From: a virus
DNA length: 22,165 nt
Virus record (IMG/VR): IMGVR_UViG_3300020183_000509
Span: 1 to 22,165 of that record
Reading direction: 5' to 3' (one strand)
Shown here one piece after another: positions 1-7,223 of this stretch (positions are counted from its first letter, which is position 1; each line of letters starts with the position of its first letter). Under the pieces are notes generated by a model that ran no database searches, had not been told where the DNA came from, and saw nothing but the letters and a program-made list of their open reading frames with translations. The position numbers were made by a program, and so were the translations under genes.

Positions 1-171
1 TTCGTCAGGTGTGATCTTACCAAATCCTAAAAATACGGTTGCAACAATCCAAACAAGTAGCTTACGCGACAGCACTTTTTCGGAAAGTACATCTACCAAT
101 CCTACGCCTTCTTTTTCTGCTTTTTTAACTTCTTCTTTAATTTCTTTTTTTAAATCATCAAGTATACCCAT
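1..171 (-). CDS. Small membrane protein, N-terminal part (runs off left edge)
   Basis: The first 57 codons are visible, starting at ATG 171 and continuing off the left end without a stop. An AGGA Shine-Dalgarno site lies about 8 bases upstream, overlapping the stop codon of the Mre11-Rad50 gene. The first 35 or so residues are strongly charged (Lys/Glu-rich, helical) and are followed by one hydrophobic segment (LLVWIVATVFLGFG) preceded by Ser-Arg-Lys. That layout, a charged amphipathic N terminus and then a short membrane segment after SRK, is seen in small phage membrane proteins, some annotated as holins. The holin idea is inference only, because the rest of the protein is outside the window. 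It follows the Mre11-Rad50 gene by 10 bases and is probably cotranscribed with it. Confidence 0.75.
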   Translation of the reverse strand, partial: MGILDDLKKEIKEEVKKAEKEGVGLVDVLSEKVLSRKLLVWIVATVFLGFGKITPDE

Positions 172-181
172 GTTTATTTTC

Positions 182-3100
182 CTATTGATTAACATAAGCA
201 AATCCGCCCTGTCTGTCTATGTTAATTTGCATATCAACTGCGTCTTTAAGCACATCAAGATGTGAAATAAGTAAAACAGTTTTAAAGTACCCTTTAATTA
301 GTTCCAAAATACGAATAAAACCAGCAAGATTCTCACTATCAAGTGCCGTTCCCGGTTCATCTAGAATAAAAATATCGCTTTTTGGTAGTGAAGATACGGT
401 TAAAAACGCTAATCTGATAGCAATTGACGCCAGTGATTTTTCTGCTCCACTGCCCATTTCTAGTGGTCGAGCATCATATTTTGGATGTTTGATCATAATG
501 TCTAGCTTATCATCTTCATTTACTAAAAATACTTGAAAATCTACTACATTAACAAGCATTTTATTAATTTCTGCATTAATAATTGGTAGTTTATTTTTAA
601 TAACCTGATATGAGATACCATTCGGGTGCATGGCTTTTAGATATAAATCATAGGCTGCAAACTCTTTGCGTTTTTCTTCTAGTTCTTGTTTTTGTTCCTC
701 AAGCGTTTCAAGGTGAGAAACGTGATAACCGTTTTCTTTGTATAAAGCAGTTATTTTTTGTTGAGCAGAGTTTAAGGATGTTTCAATAATTGCGATTTCT
801 TGTTTAAGATCTCTTTGTAAATCTTTATTTTTTTCAATTTCATCAATGATTTGTTTTTGATTTTGAATTTTAGATAGTTTTTCATCGCACTGTTCAATTA
901 TGCTTTCAGCAGCTAGTCGCTTAGAGGTATTTTTTTCTTTTTCAAGAAGTAAATCTTTCTCTAGAGAAACAATTTTTTCAATTTGCTCCGAACATTTTAC
1001 ATGTTTTTCAACGCTGTCATAAAGTTCTATATATTTTGGCATTAAGCCTTTAATTTTTTCAATATCTGTATTGAGTTGTACAAGCCGTTCTTTTTTAGCT
1101 GGTACATCATTTCCCATTCTATTCGCTTGTTTTATAAACCCACAGTTTGGAAACTCACCTTTGCACGGAATTTCTTTCATATATTCTGTAGCAAAATTAC
1201 CATTATTAATTTCTTTTATTAAATAGGTGTATTCAACCTCTATTTTTTCTAGAGCATCAACTTCTGCTTGATATACGGCTAACTCTTTTGATGTTTTTAG
1301 CGGCTCTGCAAGCAAACCTACTTGAAGCTCTTTTTTCTTAGTATCAATTTTTTGTAGTTTATCGTTGATATCAACAAGTTTTTTAACAACCGAATCAAGA
1401 ATGTTTTGTTGATTAATTTTAGAAATATAAATTTCGGATGCTTCTGCGTGTTCTATTTTAGCATTTTTCAGAAATGAGTTAACTTCAAACATTGATTCAC
1501 GTTTATGTTCCAAGCGTTTTTCAATGTTGTTTACATTTTCTTTTTGTAAAGAAATAAGTTGTTCGCTATCATTTATATTTTTTTTTGTTAATTCTATTTC
1601 TTTATCGTAATCTGTTGCTTCTAATTTCTTAAGAATCGTCTTAATTTCTGATGCCTCACATTTTGCTAATTTAAATTTAGTTTCAAACATATCAAGATCA
1701 AGAAACTTAGCAAGAATAGCTTTGCGTTGCGTAGAACCTTCACTGATAAAAGCTAAAGAATTAAGTTGACTAGCCATTGATGTTAAAAGAAAGTCATCAA
1801 CTGTACCAACAAATCTACGAATATTTTTATCAGTATCACTACGGTCCAAACCATTATGGAGTTCATCGGATTCTTCGGAGAACGTAACATCTGTTTTAGC
1901 CTCGGTTATCTCAACTCCTTTACTTTTTTTTGTATATTTTTCACTAGTTCTTTCAACAATATATTCATTTCCATTAATGTCAAAAACAATTTTTCCACGT
2001 CCCTTATCACGATTTTGATTTATAATATTTAAATTTTTACGATTGTTTTTTGACGTAGTGTTAAAAACGGTATACATGAGCGCATCAATTATTGATGATT
2101 TACCAGTATAGTTTTTACCAAATATACCAACTACACCATTAAGTTTATCAAAGTTTAACTTATTGCTTTCACCATAGTTAAATAAATTATCCCATTCAAG
2201 TGAACGAATCTTCCAATCAATATTTCTAGCGATCTCTTCTCCTTGCTCAACTTGTGAATTAAAACGCTTATTCATATTATATATTTTTTCTAATAATTCT
2301 GTATCTGGATTGTATTCTTTTAAATACGTGCGAATAATTTCTTCTTGAACTGCAAGATCGCGTAAGTTCATAACACGCGAAAGACTAGAAATTTGTTGTA
2401 AGTTTTCTCGATTTGTTAAAGATTTATTTACAAAGGTAACGCTTTCCGGGTTGAATCTTTTTTTAGCCGTATCTATGGCAGCTTTTACCTTATCTACTGA
2501 TAGGTTTGTATTTGCAATAAGTCTTATTCTTGCTCCACGCGGAACAAAGACTTCGTTCCCAATTTCTCCATCCGGCCCAACAACAACATTAATAAATGGT
2601 TTTGGATTACCAATTTTTATGTGCTTTACGTTGAACTTATCTTTATCTTGAATATCCCAAATTAAAAATCCTTTATCGTTTGTTTCGCCAAAGTTTTGTT
2701 GTACGGTGCTACCGGCGTAACGCATGCGCCCATCAGGATCAACTGTTTGGTTAGCCAAGTGAATATCGCCAAGCATCGCATAATCGTGGCCTTCAAAGAT
2801 ATCAATGCAATCATCTCCATGCTCAATTATGTAACCAGTATCAGTTACAACTCCATTAATAGAGCCGTGATAAAGAGCAATATTAATCCGATCTTGTGAG
2901 CTAGGCTTTACCCAACCTTCTTTATCAAAGACGCTTAAAACGTTAAAAGATAGGTTATCGCCAACAAGATATTCTCCACTATTTTTATATAAAACAATCC
3001 GTGGATTGTTTAGTGCTGTTACGATTGGCGAGATAGCATCTTGACGGCTGCTATTCCGTAGATTGCCATCGTGATTTCCTAATATAATATGCAGCGGGGC

Positions 3101-3313
3101 AATCTCAGCTAATCTTGTAAAAAAATTACCACACATATCAACAAACTCAGGGCTAATTTGCGTTTTTGTATGTGCGATATCACCTGTGTGAACTACATAA
3201 TCAACTGATTCATTGCGTAGGTGTTCATAAATTTTTTCAAAAACTTGTCTGTATTCTTCATGTTCTTTTAACGTCTTGATATGTGTATCACTAATATGCG
3301 CTATTTTTGGCAT
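182..3313 (-). CDS. Single-chain Mre11-Rad50 (SbcD-SbcC) nuclease-ATPase
   Basis: This 1043-residue protein joins both subunits of the DNA-end processing complex. Residues 1-240 form a calcineurin-like phosphoesterase: D9/H11 (SDTH), D45 (TGD), N80/H81 (GNHD), H149 and a GD-x-H motif at 182-185 where many Mre11/SbcD proteins have GH-x-H. Residues about 385-1043 form a Rad50/SbcC-type ABC ATPase: Walker A GKNYTGKS at 399-406, two long coiled-coil arms around a Cys pair (C717, C724), signature GSGAEKS at 954-960, Walker B plus D-loop IFILDEPGTALD at 981-992 and H-loop SH at 1017-1018. In T4 these functions are separate proteins (gp47 and gp46) that degrade or resect DNA ends for recombination-dependent replication. 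All catalytic motifs look intact, so the fusion should be active. ATG 3313 has GGAG five bases upstream. An intrinsic terminator lies just before the leader. Confidence 0.95.
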   Translation of the reverse strand: MPKIAHISDTHIKTLKEHEEYRQVFEKIYEHLRNESVDYVVHTGDIAHTKTQISPEFVDMCGNFFTRLAEIAPLHIILGNHDGNLRNSSRQDAISPIVTALNNPRIVLYKNSGEYLVGDNLSFNVLSVFDKEGWVKPSSQDRINIALYHGSINGVVTDTGYIIEHGDDCIDIFEGHDYAMLGDIHLANQTVDPDGRMRYAGSTVQQNFGETNDKGFLIWDIQDKDKFNVKHIKIGNPKPFINVVVGPDGEIGNEVFVPRGARIRLIANTNLSVDKVKAAIDTAKKRFNPESVTFVNKSLTNRENLQQISSLSRVMNLRDLAVQEEIIRTYLKEYNPDTELLEKIYNMNKRFNSQVEQGEEIARNIDWKIRSLEWDNLFNYGESNKLNFDKLNGVVGIFGKNYTGKSSIIDALMYTVFNTTSKNNRKNLNIINQNRDKGRGKIVFDINGNEYIVERTSEKYTKKSKGVEITEAKTDVTFSEESDELHNGLDRSDTDKNIRRFVGTVDDFLLTSMASQLNSLAFISEGSTQRKAILAKFLDLDMFETKFKLAKCEASEIKTILKKLEATDYDKEIELTKKNINDSEQLISLQKENVNNIEKRLEHKRESMFEVNSFLKNAKIEHAEASEIYISKINQQNILDSVVKKLVDINDKLQKIDTKKKELQVGLLAEPLKTSKELAVYQAEVDALEKIEVEYTYLIKEINNGNFATEYMKEIPCKGEFPNCGFIKQANRMGNDVPAKKERLVQLNTDIEKIKGLMPKYIELYDSVEKHVKCSEQIEKIVSLEKDLLLEKEKNTSKRLAAESIIEQCDEKLSKIQNQKQIIDEIEKNKDLQRDLKQEIAIIETSLNSAQQKITALYKENGYHVSHLETLEEQKQELEEKRKEFAAYDLYLKAMHPNGISYQVIKNKLPIINAEINKMLVNVVDFQVFLVNEDDKLDIMIKHPKYDARPLEMGSGAEKSLASIAIRLAFLTVSSLPKSDIFILDEPGTALDSENLAGFIRILELIKGYFKTVLLISHLDVLKDAVDMQINIDRQGGFAYVNQ
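1142..1165 (-). other. Zinc-hook-like Cys pair (C-x6-C) in Mre11-Rad50
   Basis: Codons 717-724 of the fusion protein encode CKGEFPNC, in the middle of the two coiled-coil arms where Rad50/SbcC proteins carry the zinc hook. The usual hook is C-x2-C. Here six residues separate the cysteines. No other Cys pair lies near the apex. The hook normally joins two molecules through a shared zinc ion. Whether the wider spacing still does so cannot be told from sequence. Confidence 0.6.
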
Positions 3314-3322
3314 TTCTGCTCC

Positions 3323-3351
3323 AAATAAAATGGCCCTGCGATTACAGGGCC
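3323..3351 (-). terminator. Rho-independent terminator upstream of Mre11-Rad50
   Basis: A perfect 7-bp stem, GGCCCTG at 3332-3338 with CAGGGCC at 3345-3351, has a 6-base loop. In the minus-strand transcript it is followed by the T-rich run ATTTTATTT. The plus strand has no T run on its other side, so it acts on minus-strand transcripts. It lies 30 bases after the stop of the 121-aa gene, and the Mre11-Rad50 ribosome binding site begins directly after the T run. Confidence 0.85.
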
Positions 3352-3381
3352 AAGTATACTACAATCTGTTGCAGTTTTCAA

Positions 3382-3747
3382 CTAGTTTTCGCCGCGCATA
3401 TCCCTTTTTTCTAGGTCTTCTAGAACTTTTTTGATTTCCTCTAAGTCTTTTTGAACGCGATCCATTTCGTTAAGAGCAGCTTTTAACTCTTCTTCTGACA
3501 TAACTTTCATTTGTGCTTTTGGCATTTGATCGTAAGCTTCAATACGTTGACGAATTTCATCACCAACTTGGCGAAAATAACCAGCAATGTCGTCTGGTGG
3601 TTGACCAAAATCTTCTGGCTGTGGTTCGCTTTCCATCCCAGCGCGAACATCGTCATAAGCAGTACCAGTCATTTCATCGCGTGGATCACCCATTTCTTGA
3701 AGAGATTCCATAATTAAACTCTTTAAAATTTTTTTGTTTAGTTTCAT
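3382..3747 (-). CDS. Small acidic protein of unknown function (121 aa)
   Basis: I do not recognise this protein. It begins with a short basic/hydrophobic helix (KLNKKILKSLIMESLQEM), continues through an acidic, Pro-rich probably disordered stretch (about residues 20-52), and ends in a Glu/Lys-rich helix (about 80-116) likely to form a coiled coil. The only cysteine-free, soluble, low-complexity character suggests a scaffold, adaptor or DNA-module accessory protein, but that is a guess. The start codon ATG 3747 lies one base past the primase stop codon, with only a weak GAG about nine bases upstream, so translation is probably coupled to the primase. A terminator follows its stop. Confidence 0.75.
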   Translation of the reverse strand: MKLNKKILKSLIMESLQEMGDPRDEMTGTAYDDVRAGMESEPQPEDFGQPPDDIAGYFRQVGDEIRQRIEAYDQMPKAQMKVMSEEELKAALNEMDRVQKDLEEIKKVLEDLEKRDMRGEN

Positions 3748-3748
3748 G

Positions 3749-4684
3749 TTAGATACTCATTATTTTTTGTAATAGCAAACTATCTGTATTCTTAATTAGT
3801 GTTGCTTTGCCTTTTCTTCGCAAAAACTCTTCTTTGGTCATTTCGCCTACATCTTTGTAGGGGTTTATTTCTACTTTGTAGATTTCAATACCGTATCGTA
3901 GCAGTGATTCAATAAGCAAACTAATCTTTTTTTCGGCGTCTGGATCTAGCGCAAGGTAGATAGCACTGTCGTTTTTAACGATTTGTGCAAACAATTTGCT
4001 GTCTTCACGAAGGGTAGAACCAAGAATAGGGATGCTGTTCTCTATTTTAAGGGCGTCAAACACACCCTCACAGAGAATAACGTCTTCATCCCAATCAATC
4101 ATAAGTTCGTTAAAAACAATATCCCGACTTTGTGGTGGATTTAAATACTTTTTCCAGTTCTTAGAATAAGTGCGTCCAACAAAGTAGTTGCATTTACCGT
4201 CAAGATTAAAAGATGGTACAATTATGCGTTCCGCAAACTCGCCTGCTGAACAAAAACCAATTTTCCAACGAAGAATATCGCCTTTTTCAATACCGCGAGT
4301 AGCAAGATAATTCTTAGCCTGTACAGATGTTAGTGAAAAGTTACGGTTACAAAGTGACACAAACTCTTCTGGCAGGCTTATTAGCTGTTCTTCAATAACT
4401 TCTGTCTTTTGTTGTGCAAATAAATTATCAAAATCAGCTATTTCTACTTGACCAGTAAGTTCGCGCCATGCCTGTAGCTGTAGAAATGTGCCATGTTTAC
4501 GCACAAGCCGTTGAATAGGCCCAGCTGCATCGCAAATCCAGCATTTATACTTGCCTTTTTCAAGATTTAGGGATAGTTTTTTTTTGTGATGTTTACAAAA
4601 AAGGCAATAAAAAAGATATTCGTTTCCGCTACGCTGCGGTTCGCCAAGGATTCCCTTTACAATGTCGAGTTTTGATTTTGACAC
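3749..4684 (-). CDS. DnaG-type primase (zinc ribbon + TOPRIM)
   Basis: The 311-residue protein would synthesise RNA primers for lagging-strand replication. The N terminus has a zinc ribbon made of C27-x2-C30 and C48-x2-C51, four cysteines rather than the Cys-His-Cys2 set of classical DnaG (H32 and H33 are nearby). A linker and a RNAP-core-like region follow. The TOPRIM domain shows E206-G207-x2-D210 (CEGVFDAL), the acidic pair D247-P248-D249 and a downstream KDVGEM motif near 277-282. No helicase motif is present, so it is a stand-alone primase that would need a separate helicase. The start is GTG 4684, with an AGG about nine bases upstream. It overlaps the 3' end of the RuvC-like gene by 28 bases in another frame, which suggests coupled translation. 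Confidence 0.88.
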   Translation of the reverse strand: MSKSKLDIVKGILGEPQRSGNEYLFYCLFCKHHKKKLSLNLEKGKYKCWICDAAGPIQRLVRKHGTFLQLQAWRELTGQVEIADFDNLFAQQKTEVIEEQLISLPEEFVSLCNRNFSLTSVQAKNYLATRGIEKGDILRWKIGFCSAGEFAERIIVPSFNLDGKCNYFVGRTYSKNWKKYLNPPQSRDIVFNELMIDWDEDVILCEGVFDALKIENSIPILGSTLREDSKLFAQIVKNDSAIYLALDPDAEKKISLLIESLLRYGIEIYKVEINPYKDVGEMTKEEFLRRKGKATLIKNTDSLLLQKIMSI

Positions 4685-5187
4685 AGTAGATAGCCTGCTT
4701 TCGCAATAACTAGGGAGTCGGCACGGTCACTTGTGCCTTGCACCCAGTTGCCAAACTTGGAGTATTCTACCTTAAACTGTGGCTCGTTAGCAAGAAGAAA
4801 ATTTATAACTGTTTCTTTGGCATCTACGCCTTTTGGGATTGTGATGCCTACCATTTTACGTGCTTGTCTTGAGCTAATATACTGCGGTTTTATGCCTAGC
4901 ACTTCGTAAGCTTGCCAAGACAGGATACCATTAAAACGGTTCAATGTCATAATAATATGTGCGCTGCTTTTTCCACTAAGCACATTTAGAGTTTCTTCTA
5001 TGAAAATTTTTGTTATTGGGTATTTTGTTTTTAGATCTATGAACAACTGCTTGGCAGCAACGCTTTTATCAAGAAAATCTGTGTGTTTTTTGTTACGCAG
5101 ATCAAGTTTGTCACAAAGCACAACGGTTTCACCATCTAAAACAGTAAAACCGGTTATTGAAGTGCTGATGTCAAGTCCTAAAATCAT
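4657..5187 (-). CDS. RuvC-like Holliday junction resolvase
   Basis: The 176-residue protein has the RNase H-fold layout of RuvC resolvases. D6 lies in the opening strand (ILGLDISTSITG), the acidic pair E64/E65 ends the fourth strand (IFIEETL), and D154 and D157 lie in the C-terminal helix motif GTSDRADSLVIA. These would bind two metal ions to cut four-way or branched DNA. In phages such enzymes resolve recombination intermediates before packaging. The length is near that of bacterial RuvC (about 170 residues). ATG 5187 is the only sensible start, since the catalytic Asp is at residue 6, but it lacks a clear Shine-Dalgarno site. It overlaps the primase and starts seven bases after the S74 fibre gene. 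Confidence 0.85.
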   Translation of the reverse strand: MILGLDISTSITGFTVLDGETVVLCDKLDLRNKKHTDFLDKSVAAKQLFIDLKTKYPITKIFIEETLNVLSGKSSAHIIMTLNRFNGILSWQAYEVLGIKPQYISSRQARKMVGITIPKGVDAKETVINFLLANEPQFKVEYSKFGNWVQGTSDRADSLVIAKAGYLLCQNQNSTL

Positions 5188-5194
5188 AACTTAA

Positions 5195-6184
5195 CTATAT
5201 GCTACTTGAAATTTTATTTTCAAGATTTTTTACTTTTTCAGCTAATTCTTGAATAGCTTTTGTTAAAATAGAAACCATATTAGCATAATTAATAGCTTCT
5301 GGCTGATTATTCGCGTAATCAACAAATTCTTTTAATCCTTGTTCATCTAATTCTTCTGCAATAAATCCAGCAAATTTTTTTCCAGTTTCATCATTTATGC
5401 TTTCAAAAGAAACAGGTCTTAGTTTTAAAAGTTGTTCTAAGCCTTTCTCATATGTGTAAATGTTTTTTTTGTATTTTCTTGATGATGTAGATCTAAAAAG
5501 TTGACCGGTGGAAGGATCAATGTAAACATTTGCGGCAATTGCTATTGTAGAACCAGTTATTCCGTTAATTCCTATCACAAAACCAACTTTATTATCAGTG
5601 TAGTTGTACAAAGCAAACTTACCAGAAGAAGCTACGGAACCAGCCCCAGCACCAGTTACAAGGCCCCACTTTTTATTTCCGTTGGTATTAGTGTTTTGTA
5701 CTGATGCAAAAGTTTCTAAACTGTTGTTAGATTGTGCATTAAAAATATTTGCCGCAGTTCCGGAAAGTGAAACAAGCCCATTAGATCCATGAAACGTTGT
5801 TGTACCGGCAACAGTGATAAGCGAGTCTATTGGATCATCAGCAATTGTACTGCCACCAATAAAAATATCTCCTGTTTCCTTAGCTATCTCCAGACTATCA
5901 GCGCCATTAAAAGCAACTACAGGAATAGGAGGGCAATTAATCTCAGAAACATCGTTTATTAATCCTACTGATAATCCAGAACTCGTTATGTTGTTCGTTG
6001 CCCTTATGTAACTTGCTGTTAGTTGAGTAACATTTGCATAACTTGCTGTTAGTTGAGTAACATTTGCATAACTTGCTGTTAGTTGAGTAGCTTTTAAAAT
6101 CGGAGTCGTTGTTACCCCAGCATTAAATGCTTGTAAATCAGCTAGTGACAATTTTATTTTTTTTAATTCTTGATACAATGACAT
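5195..6184 (-). CDS. Tail fibre/spike with C-terminal peptidase S74 chaperone
   Basis: The start is taken as ATG 6184 (329 aa), because AGGA lies seven bases upstream. A TTG two codons earlier is only about two bases from that AGGA. Residues 1-20 form a short helix. Residues 33-59 hold a tandem repeat of the decapeptide TQLTASYANV. The middle is a Gly/Thr/Ser-rich beta region. The C terminus is an intramolecular chaperone of the peptidase S74 type: S234 and K239 in SSRKYKKNI, five residues apart as in the Ser-Lys dyad of this family, then GFIAEELDEQ at 273-282 and a closing coiled coil (about 303-325). Family members trimerise the fibre and then cut themselves off just before the Ser, so a roughly 96-residue piece should be released. 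It lies three codons in frame after the preceding adhesin gene's TAG. Confidence 0.88.
   Translation of the reverse strand: MSLYQELKKIKLSLADLQAFNAGVTTTPILKATQLTASYANVTQLTASYANVTQLTASYIRATNNITSSGLSVGLINDVSEINCPPIPVVAFNGADSLEIAKETGDIFIGGSTIADDPIDSLITVAGTTTFHGSNGLVSLSGTAANIFNAQSNNSLETFASVQNTNTNGNKKWGLVTGAGAGSVASSGKFALYNYTDNKVGFVIGINGITGSTIAIAANVYIDPSTGQLFRSTSSRKYKKNIYTYEKGLEQLLKLRPVSFESINDETGKKFAGFIAEELDEQGLKEFVDYANNQPEAINYANMVSILTKAIQELAEKVKNLENKISSSI
6009..6089 (-). repeat. 30-bp in-frame tandem repeat (2.7 perfect copies)
   Basis: Units at 6011-6040 and 6041-6070 are identical, and 6071-6089 repeats the first 19 bases. Two matching bases precede the first unit. The unit encodes TQLTASYANV in the S74 fibre protein. 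Because 30 bases is ten codons, gain or loss of units would change the shaft length without breaking the frame. Confidence 0.95.
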
Positions 6185-6191
6185 TTGCAAA

Positions 6192-6195
6192 TCCT
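6192..6195 (-). promoter_or_regulatory. Ribosome binding site setting the S74 fibre start at ATG 6184
   Basis: AGGA on the minus strand overlaps the TAG stop of the upstream adhesin gene and sits seven bases before ATG 6184. An in-frame TTG at 6190 would be too close to it, which decides the start in favour of ATG 6184. Confidence 0.75.
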
Positions 6196-7189
6196 ACGCA
6201 GTTATGTAACTGCTTGTTGATTCATTAACTGCAATTAATCTAAAGTCTGTATTTGGCGATGCTGCGGCACTTACAAGAACGTGAACAGCACTAGCAGAAA
6301 CCAATAAATCAACCGCAACAAGGTCATTAACCCAGCGGTCGCTATCCCAAATCATAACATCTGTTGTAATGTAACCTAGCGATGCAGTTTGGAAAGCATC
6401 GCCGCCAGCTTGTGTTAGCGGCAGCGTTATGTCGGCTTCGCCATTTGCATCCAGTGTGCCGCTAAATTGAAAACGTAAACGCCTGTAAGCATTTAAGATG
6501 TTTGCGCTAGTAGCAACTGCGCCGATAGCGGTATCAATGGCATGCAGCGCTTTTTCAACATCAACAGCGGTTAATGAAGAACCTTCAACGGTTACTGAAC
6601 TAGTGGCAACTGTGTAGTTCCCAAAGCTAGCGGTTGTTTTTAGCAATAGTGGTGCAGCAACATTTATTCTTGAACTAACACCAACGTCACTAGAACCGCT
6701 GATGGTAACAACTTTTAGTTTATTGATTGCTAAATCTGCTAAGCTATTATTCCCAGATTCCTCTTTTGCAAATTGCCAATCGCTGCTTGAGCTAACCCAT
6801 AGCAACGAAGCCGTTGCATTATTGCCGCGATTTACAAAAAGACCACCAGTGCCAGAATTGTAAGCTGCGTCACTACCGCTTATTTTATTAATAACGATAA
6901 TGTTATCTTTTACTTCAAGAACATCACTACTAATAATAGTTGGAGTGCCGCGAACAGTAAGATTACCACTAACTTCTAGGTTATTTTGAACATAGGCATC
7001 GCCTACTGTTAGCAAACCGCTGCCACTGATTGTACTAGTAGAAATTAACGCAGACGCAGTAAGTGGGACAGAAGAACTTACATAAGAATTACCAGCTTCA
7101 AAAATTGTGCTGCTTCCAGAAACCTTTTGCAGAATCTGTTTTGCGCTTAAATCAGTCAGTGATCGAACTTTTCTTCTAGAAGTAGCCAT
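6194..7189 (-). CDS. Tail adhesin/fibre-like protein (331 aa)
   Basis: This is a Ser/Thr/Ala/Gly-rich virion protein, probably a tail fibre or adhesin. The N terminus (1-60) is basic and then Ser-rich. Residues about 68-142 match a module widespread in phage fibres: 'NLEVSGNLTVRGT', then a 'DVLEVKDNIIVI' strand and an aromatic 'LLWVSSSSDWQF' ending. Residues about 205-225 are a helical 'AVDVEKALHAIDTAI' segment. Residues about 233-325 are a C-terminal domain (YRRLRFQFSG, then RWVNDLVAV, then FRLIAVNES) shared with the 176-aa and 497-aa proteins nearby. There is no S74 chaperone in the gene itself. It ends with TAG, and the S74 fibre ORF follows in the same frame. The start ATG 7189 follows an A/T-rich 31-base gap. 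Confidence 0.8.
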   Translation of the reverse strand: MATSRRKVRSLTDLSAKQILQKVSGSSTIFEAGNSYVSSSVPLTASALISTSTISGSGLLTVGDAYVQNNLEVSGNLTVRGTPTIISSDVLEVKDNIIVINKISGSDAAYNSGTGGLFVNRGNNATASLLWVSSSSDWQFAKEESGNNSLADLAINKLKVVTISGSSDVGVSSRINVAAPLLLKTTASFGNYTVATSSVTVEGSSLTAVDVEKALHAIDTAIGAVATSANILNAYRRLRFQFSGTLDANGEADITLPLTQAGGDAFQTASLGYITTDVMIWDSDRWVNDLVAVDLLVSASAVHVLVSAAASPNTDFRLIAVNESTSSYITA

Positions 7190-7212
7190 CTAAAAATTTT
7201 TCCTATTCCAAT

Positions 7213-7223
7213 TAAATAGTTTA
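7213..7223 (-). promoter_or_regulatory. Recurrent intergenic motif AAACTATTTA, copy 1
   Basis: TAAACTATTTA on the minus strand begins at the stop codon of the 176-aa gene. The same core AAACTATTTA occurs after two further structural genes (near 9827-9837 and 11209-11218). It has no assigned function: it could be a promoter or processing element, or chance in AT-rich DNA. Confidence 0.25.

Noticed and set aside
6009-6089. CRISPR-like direct repeats
   Set aside because: The 30-bp units are directly adjacent with no spacers and lie in frame inside a coding region.
6185-6190. TTG start for the S74 fibre gene
   Set aside because: It is too close to the AGGA site. ATG 6184 has the normal seven-base spacing.
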